Origin: Clavaria fumosa
Taxonomy: Eukaryota; Basidiomycota; Agaricomycetes; Agaricales; Clavariaceae
DNA: 64,000 nt
Reading direction: 5' to 3'
NCBI GenBank assembly: GCA_951802425.1
Contig: OX637801.1
Span: 1,240,001-1,304,000 of the forward strand
This document shows, one piece after another, positions 44,535 through 54,003 of this stretch (the stretch's first letter is position 1; each line of letters begins with the position of its first letter). The position numbers and the translations under genes were made by a program. Under the pieces are notes generated by a model. That model searched no databases, was not told the origin of the DNA, and worked only from the letters and a program-made list of their open reading frames with translations.

Positions 44535-47500
44535 GAGCTGGAGCCTCGAATGTCCGCAAACCAATGGACTTACCTCCGATCAATGCGGACACGGAAGCTA
44601 TACCCAGATACGAGACTCCAGCCATTTTTCCTACTTCCGTTCACGTTCCCTTATCGTTTTCCCTTATAAACCCAGTCTCTCTCGACCCCTTCCCCTGTAT
44701 CAGTATCTCGGACGTTTCTCTCGATTCCGCTGATTCCCCAGTCGCTATCGGAAGTGAACCGTCGCGTCCAAATGTTGCAACCCCCTTGTACAACAAAACC
44801 CCCGAAATAAATTCCCTGTCTACGGACGCCGTTCTTCCAGTTTACTTGGGAAAGAAATATAAGAAAGTCGCGAATCGCGTCAATCCGATCAAAGCGACAG
44901 TACCCAAAGAATTCCGGATTGTCCGACGCCGACACCCGGACCCCCTAGCCGATATGCCAACTCTTCCGACCCATCCCCCCGATTTCACCCCCGGTCTTCG
45001 ATACACTCAAAACCGGAAAGACACGCACAACGCCAACCCCACCGGATTCTTATGGCCGGAGGAAGAAAAACTCGTTCACCATCTTATTAAAGCCCAGGAA
45101 GACGCCTTCGCTTGGAAAGAGACCGAAAAAGGACGATTCGACGCAAAATACTTCGATCCGATTATTATCCCGACAGTCGAACATATCCCTTGGATCTTCA
45201 AAAATATACCGATTCCCCCCGGTATTTACGACGAAGTTCTCAAAGTAATCCGGGAAAAGATCGCAGCCGGCGTTTATGAAGAATCCAACTCTTCTTATCG
45301 GTCCCAGTGGTTTTGCGTGTTAAAGAAAGACGGAAAGTCTCTCCGACTCGTGCACAACCTCCAGCCGCTTAACAAAATCACTATCGGCGATTCCGCGGTC
45401 CCCCCGATAATGGAGGTTTTTGCGGAATCATTCGCCGGACGCGGATGTTACGGATCACTCGACCTTTTCGTCTCCTTCGATCAGCGGTCTCTGGACGAAC
45501 GAAGCCGAGACCTCACCACGTTTCAAACCCCTCTCGGAGCAAAACGGCTCACCTGCGTCCCCATGGGATACACCAACGCGACGCAGATTATGCATGGAGA
45601 CGTCACGCATGTTCTACAAGATGAAATTCCGCACGTAACCATCCCATTCGTAGACGATGTAGCGATCAAGGGCCCGGAAACCCGATACGAGCTTCCGGAC
45701 GGCACCTACGAGACGATCCCTGAGAATCCGCAAATACGACGATTTGTTTGGGAGCATTTAAATAACGTCAACCGGGTGCTCCAACGAATCAAGAAAGTCG
45801 GAGGAACCTTTAACGGCAAGAAAACGACAATTTGCGTTCCCGAAGCAGTCGTTACCGGACATACGTGCACATACGAAGGACGAGTTCCGGATGCCTCCAA
45901 CGTTCAGCGTATCCGGGACTGGCCTCCTTGCAAAACCCTGACCGATGTCCGATCATTTTTAGGGGTTTGCGGACTACTCCGGATATTCATTAAAAACTAC
46001 GCCGTACTTGCCCGACCTCTTGTCAGTCTAACTCGCAAGGACGTGCCATTCAGATTCGAAAAAGAAGAACAAAACTCGATGGACCGACTCAAACACGCGA
46101 TTCTGAACTCATCCGCCATCCGACCAATCGACTACCGCTACGGACAACCCGTAATCCTCGCCGTCGACTCATCAAATATCGCCGTTGGTTTCGCACTCTT
46201 CCAAATTGGAGAAGATGGAATACGATATCCCTCCCGCTTTGGCTCCATTACCTGGAACGAACGCGAGGCCCGATACTCACAAGCAAAAATCGAATTATAC
46301 GGACTCTTCCGTGCACTTCGGTCGTACCGGATTTACCTTATAGGCCTTCCGAAATTTACTGTCGAAATGGACGCGAAGTTCATTAAGGGTATGCTAAACA
46401 ATCCGGACATTCAACCCAACGCTGCCATGAATCGATGGATTGCCGGTATACTACTCTTCGATTTCGATCTTGTTCATATTCCCGCAGATAAGCACACCGG
46501 AGCCGACGGACTATCACGCCGACGTGCCGCAGATGGTGAAGAAGATACCGAGTCTGAAGATCACGAAGAATGGATCGATCGGAGCTACGTATTCGCCATG
46601 GAACACATGAATCGAGCACCGGACGCTTCCTACACATCCGAGACACGACTCGCCGGCATCACCCATACTCGCTTCAAAGTTTACACAGGATCGACGCTAC
46701 TCAATTCGACGGTACCACCCGAGGAATCACCGACCCCGAACGAATCTTCCGCCGTCCTTATACCCCGATCCGATGCAGCAAACAAAAGAGAAGAACAGAT
46801 TCGCAAAATTGAATCTTTCCTTCGAAACCCGATCCGTCCCTCCGGCATTGACGCAAACCAGTTCCGACGACTGGTCCGCTCCGCATCCGAGTTCTTCATC
46901 CTAGATGACAAATTATGGCGTCGCCGACCTAACGGATACCACCAAGTAGTACCTCCGGACCACAAACGTCTCGCAATTATCACAGAGGCACACGATTCAC
47001 TCGGCCACAAAGGCGTTTACGTTATCCGGACACGTATTCTAAATCGGTTCTGGTGGCCGGTGCTGGATCAAGACGTAAAATGGTTTGTCAAAACTTGTCA
47101 CCAATGCCAAACTCGGCAAATCCGGAAGATCTTCATTCCACCGACGGTCGCTACACCGGCCGGTCTTTTCCGTCGAGCGCACATTGATACTATGTTCCTA
47201 CCAAGAGCCCGCGGTTTCCGACTTCTCGTCCACGCCCGATGCTCGTTATCCGCATATCCGGAAGCAAGACCGCTACGAAACGAGACCGCCCGACTTCTCG
47301 GAACCTTCATATTCGAAGATATACTATGCCGATGGGGAGCAGTAGAAGAGATTATCACGGATAACGGAGCCCCATTTATCAAAGCCCTCGATTTCCTTAA
47401 GAAACGGTACGGAATCCATCACATCCGTATATCCGGATACAACTCCCGCGCTAACGGCGTCATCGAACGTGCCCATCGATCGGTCCGTGAGTCGTTAATC

Positions 47501-48268
47501 AAAGCAGCAGATGGAGACGAATCGAAATGGCCGGACGTTTTACCCTCAGTCATTTGGGCAGAACGAACCACGATCCAACGGTCCACCGGCCACTCCCCAT
47601 TTTACATCGCACATGGCGTCGAACCGCTTTTCCCCTTCGACATATCCGAAGCAACATATTTAATTCCGACCGCCGACGCCCCGATGACCACTCCGGAACT
47701 GATAGCCCTTCGTGCCCGCCAACTGCAAAAACGAGAAGAAGATCTAGCAACAATCGCCGATAAAGTGCTCGCTGCCCGCAAACAATCCGTCAAGCAGTTC
47801 ATCGACGCACACCGGAAGTCTATTATCGACTACGACTTCCAACCCGGATCGTTGGTATTGATCCGCAATTCGGCCGTTGAAATGGAATTAAATCGAAAAA
47901 CAAAACCGCGATTCTTCGGACCGATGATCGTCGTTCGCCGAACACAATATGGCGCCTATATTCTCTCGGAACTCGACGGCGCCGTTTCCAAAATCCACTA
48001 CGCAGCTTTCCGCATCATTCCCTACTATCCGAGGTCGCAAACATCGATTCCGGTCACTTCTATCATCGACCAAACGACGGAGATAAACGAGGACATCTCT
48101 CCCTATCAAATACACGAGGCGTCACCCAACTCTATCGACAGAGAAGATGAGCAAAACCAAGCGGCTGACCTATCCGATGAATCCGATAATGAAACCACCG
48201 ACGACGACACTGCAGAAACTCGTCCGCAACGCTCCGGAGCAACCCGGAACCTTTGGCCTCGCCATTAA
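44531..48268 (+). CDS. Element C Pol: reverse transcriptase, RNase H, integrase
   Basis: 1,245-codon frame in -1 relation to gag, open from TTG at 44531 (not an ATG, so frameshifting is likely). The RT palm contains FCVLKKDGKSLRLVHNLQPLN, GSLDLFVSFDQ, TPLGAKRLTCVPMG and the catalytic box FVDD (usually YVDD). RNase H follows (VILAVDSSNIAVGFALFQ, YSQAKIELYGL, HIPADKHTGADGLSRR). The integrase zinc finger HHCC is seen in HDSLGHKG...CHQCQTR, and the core residues in HIDTMF, IITDNGAPF and NGVIERAHRS. A long acidic tail (DESDNETTDDDTAE) ends the protein. It is distinct from A and B, with no chromodomain. Confidence 0.92.
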   Translation: MRAGASNVRKPMDLPPINADTEAIPRYETPAIFPTSVHVPLSFSLINPVSLDPFPCISISDVSLDSADSPVAIGSEPSRPNVATPLYNKTPEINSLSTDAVLPVYLGKKYKKVANRVNPIKATVPKEFRIVRRRHPDPLADMPTLPTHPPDFTPGLRYTQNRKDTHNANPTGFLWPEEEKLVHHLIKAQEDAFAWKETEKGRFDAKYFDPIIIPTVEHIPWIFKNIPIPPGIYDEVLKVIREKIAAGVYEESNSSYRSQWFCVLKKDGKSLRLVHNLQPLNKITIGDSAVPPIMEVFAESFAGRGCYGSLDLFVSFDQRSLDERSRDLTTFQTPLGAKRLTCVPMGYTNATQIMHGDVTHVLQDEIPHVTIPFVDDVAIKGPETRYELPDGTYETIPENPQIRRFVWEHLNNVNRVLQRIKKVGGTFNGKKTTICVPEAVVTGHTCTYEGRVPDASNVQRIRDWPPCKTLTDVRSFLGVCGLLRIFIKNYAVLARPLVSLTRKDVPFRFEKEEQNSMDRLKHAILNSSAIRPIDYRYGQPVILAVDSSNIAVGFALFQIGEDGIRYPSRFGSITWNEREARYSQAKIELYGLFRALRSYRIYLIGLPKFTVEMDAKFIKGMLNNPDIQPNAAMNRWIAGILLFDFDLVHIPADKHTGADGLSRRRAADGEEDTESEDHEEWIDRSYVFAMEHMNRAPDASYTSETRLAGITHTRFKVYTGSTLLNSTVPPEESPTPNESSAVLIPRSDAANKREEQIRKIESFLRNPIRPSGIDANQFRRLVRSASEFFILDDKLWRRRPNGYHQVVPPDHKRLAIITEAHDSLGHKGVYVIRTRILNRFWWPVLDQDVKWFVKTCHQCQTRQIRKIFIPPTVATPAGLFRRAHIDTMFLPRARGFRLLVHARCSLSAYPEARPLRNETARLLGTFIFEDILCRWGAVEEIITDNGAPFIKALDFLKKRYGIHHIRISGYNSRANGVIERAHRSVRESLIKAADGDESKWPDVLPSVIWAERTTIQRSTGHSPFYIAHGVEPLFPFDISEATYLIPTADAPMTTPELIALRARQLQKREEDLATIADKVLAARKQSVKQFIDAHRKSIIDYDFQPGSLVLIRNSAVEMELNRKTKPRFFGPMIVVRRTQYGAYILSELDGAVSKIHYAAFRIIPYYPRSQTSIPVTSIIDQTTEINEDISPYQIHEASPNSIDREDEQNQAADLSDESDNETTDDDTAETRPQRSGATRNLWPRH

Positions 48269-48325
48269 GTATTTTTTCTCCATCATATCCTTCATTTTTC
48301 TATACTTCACATTGATTCACACCTT

Positions 48326-48326
<1 letters not shown>

Positions 48327-48365
<39 letters not shown>
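48327..48365. repeat. A39 homopolymer between pol and antisense gene
   Basis: 39 consecutive A residues, 58 bp after the pol stop. It might act as a 3'-end signal for either converging transcript, or be a relic of an insertion; nothing decides. Confidence 0.85.
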
Positions 48366-48367
<2 letters not shown>

Positions 48368-48507
48368 GAAATTTCGGACAAGTCCAAACTTTATACCCGA
48401 CGTTCTTTCAACCATTTTCTCACATTCTCACATTCCTCACTTATCCCACACGACATACCATACCAAATAGAAAAAGAAAAACATATATAAAAACAAAAAC
48501 AAAATAT

Positions 48508-50044
48508 TTACTTAGAGGACGACTCGCCAAGGAGGAGCATCCGGAGCAGCTCCGCTCCGGCCTTCACCTGGTCCGCCCCCCTCTCCATCATCTCCAGCGC
48601 CCTATCGAGCGCCTCCCTCCCGGACACCCCTCGCGCCACCTCCCGCTCCTTACCCTTCCGACTTGGTCCCGCCTCCGCCTTCTTCTTCTTTGCCGGCGGC
48701 TCCTCCACCAGCTCCACACTGGTATCCTCCTCAATCTCGTCCTCCTCCTCCGGCGTCGTCTCCTCGCGAACCGGTACCCGCGTCGCACCTCGCCTCGGCC
48801 TCTTACTTCCGCTCGCTCCCGCCGCCTTCGGACCTGTTCCGATACGTTAGCAAATGCGGACCCGATACCTTCTCGACATACCTTCCGTTCCGGACACCGC
48901 CGCTCTCTCTGTTTTCGCTCCTGAAACACACCTATCATTTGTCTCATCATGAAAAATAAAAAGAATACCACTTACCTCGCACAGCCGACAGACTGCACGA
49001 TACCTTATACGTCCGGCACCACCGGCACGCTATCCCCTCCACTCCGTAGCACGCCCGCCACTTCCGGGTGCACTCCTTGCACCCCGGAACGTGCTCCTAA
49101 TCATTATATCAGACGTCGAAAAAGCCTCACATATCTTAATTAACCACTCACCTTATCTCCAGGCTGCCGCGCAGCCCGGGACTCTATGTCGCTCTTCGCC
49201 CCGCCTCTCCTCCCTCGCCCTCGCTCCGCTGCCTTCCGCCTCGCGATCTCCACCCACACCGGAGTCGCCATCATCCGCGCACCGTCCCGGTGCACGAACA
49301 TCGGCTCCTCCACCGACTGCTCGCCTCCCCCGGCCACCGCACTCACCGCCGCCGCCTCGATAACACTGACGGGCGTCACCCCGTCGGTTCCCCACACGGT
49401 CCGATGACCGTCCGGATCCTCCCCTGCCGCCACCTCGTCCACACGCAGCTCTCCGGCGTCCGGTGATATCGTCGTCGTTGTTACCGCCGCTGCACCGGAC
49501 TCCGCCGCTCCCGTCGTCGTCGTTGTTGCCGCCGCCGCCGCCTCGCCCTCGTCGTCGCTGTCACTTACGACAATTAAGCGCGCCCGGGCAAGGCGCGCCC
49601 TCTTCTCGGCAGCCCGCCTCTCCTCCGCCTCCGCCTCTGCTGCGGCCCGCTCAGTAGCCGCCCTCTCCTCGCTCGTGCGCTGTTTCTCGGCCTCGACCTC
49701 CTCCCGCCTTCTCGTCCGCTCAGCGGACCACTCGTCCCCGCGGAGCTTCCGCCACTTCTTGAGCCTTCGCGCGACCCGGACGAGTCCCTCGTCCACCTCC
49801 ACGTCGTCGTCGATCGCTGCCACATATCCGGCAAGAAAATCGTCCTAAAAACGTTGTCAGTGCGATACAAAAAAAGCACGAAAGATTCTCGTTCACGCAC
49901 CGCGTCACCCGCATACGTCCCCACCCACTCCGCGCACTCTCCATCCTGCCCCCGATCCGGCAACTCCTCGCCCGGCGCCATGGCCTGCGCCTCGGTCATC
50001 GCCTGGACTGCGTTTCGAAAGATTGAAGAATCGAAGTTTTCCAT
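48508..50044 (-). CDS. Element C antisense accessory protein with Zn2Cys6-like motif
   Basis: Minus-strand gene within element C, opposite to gag-pol. Five exons close the frame: 50044-49901, 49844-49152, 49096-48976, 48920-48882 and 48833-48508, 1,323 nt or 440 residues, all GT-AG. Exon 2 encodes a long Arg/Glu/Ala helix (VARRLKKWRKLRGDEW, then EER/AAE repeats), probably coiled coil, then a Thr/Ala-rich stretch. Exon 3 holds all six cysteines of C-x2-C-x6-C-x7-C-x2-C-x6-C, the Zn(II)2Cys6 spacing. Exon 5 is acidic, then Lys-rich (PPAKKKKAEAGPSRKGKE, possible nuclear signal), and ends in an amphipathic helix. I know of no named family. DNA binding is inference, as is expression; composition is GC-rich, so the frame alone is weak evidence, but five exons closing is not. 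Confidence 0.7.
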
Positions 50045-50201
50045 TGTCGGAGAGTTGACGTGTTGCTGTCGCTGGAGAAAACACAAGGGTGTGTTTGGAC
50101 CTATGTGCACCCACACGACGCGTACTTCACGATCAACAAACCGTTATTTGGCCTTGTTTGGTTGCAACCGAGGGCGGTTGCATTTTCAGCCCCCGGGAGA
50201 A

Positions 50202-51119
50202 TGTAAGGACCATATGCGATCTAAACACGGAAACATGACAGATACCGACTATCCGGATGTTTTGCGATCCAAAGAAATTACGTGCGATACGAACCGATAA
50301 CGATCCGACACCGTCCGATAACGACCGATAGTATCCGATACATGTCCGATGTCGGACACTTCGGTCTTCAATCCCCCGTGACGATCACAGCCCACCGCTC
50401 TCACACACCGCCCACGCCTCTCTATTTCACCTCTCCAGCACGGTCAGCGCTCGACATACACACTATTCCATTCCCATTCCTTTATTTCATATACCATGCT
50501 GTAAATTTCATATTATGATCCCTTTCAACCATTCAATCGTTTAAACGTTTCAAACCCTTTGCAGTACCTTGTCCATTGTTCTTAGTACCCCTTTGCTGTA
50601 CCAGCCCCACTTTCCTTCAGTTTATGAGCGGTCCGGACATTTGCTAGTTATCGGACATTTCATTCCTCCGAGCTACTCATTTCCCTTGTGATATAACTCC
50701 TTCATGTAACCCTTCACGCGACATGGCGCTGTTCCATGTGTTTTCCGGACATTTCCGTACATTCCAATTTGCTGTACTTACAGAACTGTACTTAAGTACA
50801 CTCCGGACCTCTCTGAAATACAGCTTTCTGAACCCCTTCTCTCTGTTAGAAACCTCACCTAAGCTCACCCGTCGTCGCAACCTTCGATCCGCTGGCCTCC
50901 GTCGTTGCCGGCCCTTCGTCTTATCGCACCATCCTTATCGGATTTTATCGGACACATAGCAGAATATCCCGGACACCGTATATTTCTATTTCTCACATAT
51001 TTTGAATTCATACTCCACATCCTCAAGGGTGTTTGGTGAATCTCTAACGCCTTACAGGAACCCCTGAAGGACTTGACTGTAATCAAGCAGTTGCAGCAAG
51101 AACCGTAATACCCACTACA
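50202..51119 (+). repeat. Element C 3' LTR
   Basis: 918 bp, identical to 41230-42147 wherever compared, which implies very recent insertion. The phased CCGAYR array is at 50294, 50305, 50315, 50325, 50335 and 50346. Confidence 0.95.
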
Positions 51120-53141
51120 ACGGGGTGTCAGGAAGGCGCAGCGGTGCTGGTGCTTGGGCCAGACCTGCATAGATGGGAAACCTCCCTTTGCATCAATCTT
51201 AGAGTAGATCGACGCTCCTTTAAGCACATCCACTGTGTCTCGGATGCGGGGGAGGGGGTACTTGTCCTTGATCAGGTGTGCATTCAGCCTCGAGTAGTTG
51301 ATGATTGGCCACAGTTTGTCCTTCTCATGTTTGAAGAAGAAGGGGCTGGCATACGGGGATTTTGAGGGCCGGATTCGTCCAGAAGCAAGCTGCTCATCCA
51401 CCCAACAGTTCATCTCCACCATCTCCTGCCGTGTCAAAGAATACAGCTTGGAGGAGAGGTGCTCAGGGTCCTTTTTGAACTCGATCTTAATATCGAAGTC
51501 TGGTTGGGAGCGGGGAAGTTCATCCCACTTTGCTTCACTAAACACCAAAGGGTAGCGGCTGGGCCAATCGGGGGTAGGGCCAGAGTTGGGAAAACGGGTG
51601 TCCAGAATACTTGTGGATGCAAGGGTACTCATTTTCAGGGGTGCAGAGGCTCGAGGGGATGGGGAACACTGTGGGGGGCAGCAGGTAAGGCTCAGCTCTG
51701 CCTTCTGCCAGTCAATATCCGGGTTATGCCGCTTGAGCCAGTCATGCCCAAGGATGACCTTGTGGGACTGGGTCTTTCCCAGCAGAAAGTGGATCCGCTC
51801 CTGGTGGTCACCAACTCTCACCAGCACCTCTATCCCATACCGGACCTTTCCATTCCTGTTCTGTGTCCCATCCACATTATACATGGTGATTGGGTTCAGC
51901 AGGAGAGATGGCTCCAGTCCCACTCCTTTTGCCCACTCCAAATCCATGAAGCAGTTGGTGCACCCTGAGTCGACAAGGGCCTTCATTGTGGTCCCTTTGC
52001 CAGTGCTGAAAGCCTCCAAGTGCACCTGGATGGCTAGCTCTCGTGGCACATGTTTCCGCACTTCTGGCCGCACTCTGGTTAGGTGCTCTGCCAGTCTCAC
52101 TTCCTCCTTCACCTCAGCCCCAATTCGGGTATGTCTCTGCTGCAAGATAGTATATCGGGGTATACTTGCAGCAGGCACAGGGATGGAAAGGGGGCTGGCA
52201 CACTTCTTCTCCCCAGTGGGAGTCCTCCTCTCTCTCTCACACAGCTCTATGCAGGCTCGGAGCCATGCAATCTCTTTCTCATATCCCTCCGCCATTTGGG
52301 GGGCACATGGTGCTGCCCGGGTTTGGGCCCTTGGGACCTGCAGACGCGTATCAGGCAGGGGGCAGAAATGGACAGCATGGCCAGTCTGGTGGCATCGGAA
52401 ACAACATCTCTCATCAGCAGGGGCCCATCCTCGGGCCATGGCCACATCTGGAGTACACAGCAGAGGGGTCACAAGAGGTCGCGAAACGGTCACGGCAGGT
52501 CGCGGTAGGGTTGTGGTGGGTCGCACGGGGGTCACAGTGGGTCGCGGTGTCCGTTCCGTGAGTATCCCATCCAGTCGCCTTTGCTGGGCATCAAGCCTCT
52601 CAGCCAGCACCCTCCATTCTCCATATGTCTCTGGCATCGGGGAGACACCATAGATTCTCTCCACCAACCTCCTACTCAGGTTCAACTCCAGCCAATGGAC
52701 TAGGATTCCTGAGTCCTTCTCTGCACTCAACTTCGCCCGTTGGAACAGCGTCTCGAATTTTGTGAAGAACTCTGGTGCTGTCATGGCACCCTGTTTCAGC
52801 CCTGCAACATCGGCAAGGGCAGTCGCATGGTCATTCGGGTCATCGAATGCGTGCTTCATCTCCTCCACAAACTCTGCCCAGGTTCTGGCCTCGCCACTAC
52901 CCAGGATCTCTTCCGCCTTCATATTCGCCCACTCCGCAGCAAATCCTTCTCCAGTAATTTTGCTCAGAGCAAGAAGGACCTTCACCAGGTCCACAGCATA
53001 GACAGTCGGGTTCGCCATAAACAGGAGGCGAAGGGATCGGAGGAATGTACGGAAGTTCCTTTTCTGCCCATCAAAGGGGGCAACAGATAGGTCAAGCCTC
53101 ATAGGTTGGGCTACAGGCGGGGTGACATGGTCTGCCATCAC
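51120..53141 (-). pseudogene. Element B gag-protease-RT (5' part, cut by element C)
   Basis: One open frame from ATG near 53138 to the element C junction. Gag begins MADHVTPPVAQPMRLDL, with capsid-like helices (FRTFLRSLRLLFMANP, EGFAAEWANM, FFTKFETLFQRA), then a CCHC knuckle (CFRCHQTGHAVHFC). The protease has LVDSGCTNCFMD (D-S-G) and VILGHDWL. The RT begins with KLYSLTRQEMVEMNCWVDEQLASGRIRPSKSPYASP and IYSKIDAKGGF, and stops at AFLTP, where element C entered. The reading frame carries no stop of its own, but the protein is truncated by the insertion and its 3' half has stops. Confidence 0.9.
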
Positions 53142-53712
53142 AGGCCCTGGATGCTGTAAATAAAGTTCCAGGCCTTGGGCACTCAGGATTTCTTCGATCT
53201 CTTAACAGTCCTGTCCTCTTAGGCTGCTCTTCTGTGTACTTATGTACCTATAGAACTCTTATTCTATGAAACTTTTGTTAACGTGGGGCCCAAATGGTGT
53301 CCCAGGTGGTCGCTCCACAACTCCTAATGAGTTGCCCGTGCGCCCTTCTGACAATGGTCACAGAGCAAGGGCCCTGTCCACTGGACCAGGAAACTACAGA
53401 AAGACTATGTAGGGGCCTTTCCTTGCCCTGTACACTACACGATTCACTGGTACGTAGCTGTAAAACAAAGTTCCAGGCCTTGGGCACTCGGTATCACTTG
53501 GGGAGGGTCACAGTTGACTTCCTCCTGGTCTGGTCATGTGTATCTACACACAGTAAAAATTTCGCGTGGTTCTGTTACACACCGCGGGCAGGGTAAAGGA
53601 GAAGAGGATGATAGGGGCTGAGCTGTGACAACGTGTCACAGTTTGAAATTAAGGGTCCAGGCTAGCTGGGTTAGGACACGGGGCTAGGGCGGACAGGCGG
53701 ATCTTAGTATTA
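53142..53712 (-). other. Element B leader with a 33-bp direct repeat and primer site
   Basis: Between gag and the 5' LTR. A near-identical 32-33-bp string (gctgtaaa...ccttgggcactc) occurs at 53153-53184 and 53457-53489, about 300 bp apart, perhaps a small internal insertion or duplication. The primer-binding site adjoins the LTR (53701-53712). No ORF of note. Confidence 0.6.
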
Positions 53713-54003
53713 TATCAGACTGGGTCTCACACAACTTAAGCATAAGGTCATGACGACAATACTAAGATAAGGGGGAAAGAGTACAAAAAAGGAAAAGCGA
53801 AAGTACTTATAGCGAATGCTTCGGCACTTGCCGACTTTCCCACGCTCGGACCCTCGGATCACGTGATGCGCCCAGGCTCCAGGTCATGTGATCTTACATG
53901 ATTACATAATCCGACCCAGCCACAGGTCATGTGACCTTCCAACAACCCTCCCCAGTTTCTCCACAACTGCACTTTGGGATGGCTTACATAAGTGATCCTA
54001 ACA
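53713..54003 (-). repeat. Element B 5' LTR
   Basis: 291 bp, matching 38494-38784 in length and nearly in sequence. aatactaagat at 53758-53768 is the complement of the adjacent primer site. Confidence 0.9.

Larger units (their letters stand above)
41230..51119 (+). mobile_element. Element C: young Ty3/gypsy-type retrotransposon with antisense accessory gene
   Basis: Two 918-bp LTRs (41230-42147 and 50202-51119), identical as far as I compared them, start TGTAAGG and end CACTACA. The 4-bp TSD acgg (41226-41229 and 51120-51123) restores the RT codons of element B when one copy is removed. Internal order is a TGG primer-site-like box at 42152, gag-protease ORF (42537-44534), pol ORF (44531-48268), a 39-A run, an antisense spliced gene (50044 to 48508) and a purine patch (GGGAGAA) before the 3' LTR. 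Integrase lies downstream of RNase H, the Ty3/gypsy order; no chromodomain is seen. Both sense ORFs are open, so it may be competent. Confidence 0.95.
38494..54003 (-). mobile_element. Element B: chromodomain Ty3/gypsy retrotransposon inside element A
   Basis: Bounded by two 291-bp LTRs (38494-38784 and 53713-54003) and by the 5-bp TSD gagct (38489-38493 and 54004-54008), which reconstitutes the interrupted RNase H codons of A. In the element's own orientation the LTR begins TGTTAGG and ends CTGATA, so the 3' terminal dinucleotide is TA rather than CA. The internal region holds gag-protease-RT (right) and RT-RNase H-integrase-chromodomain (left), split by element C. A purine tract AAGAGGGGGG abuts the 3' LTR. 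The primer site 53701-53711 is complementary to an LTR segment (self-priming). Confidence 0.92.
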
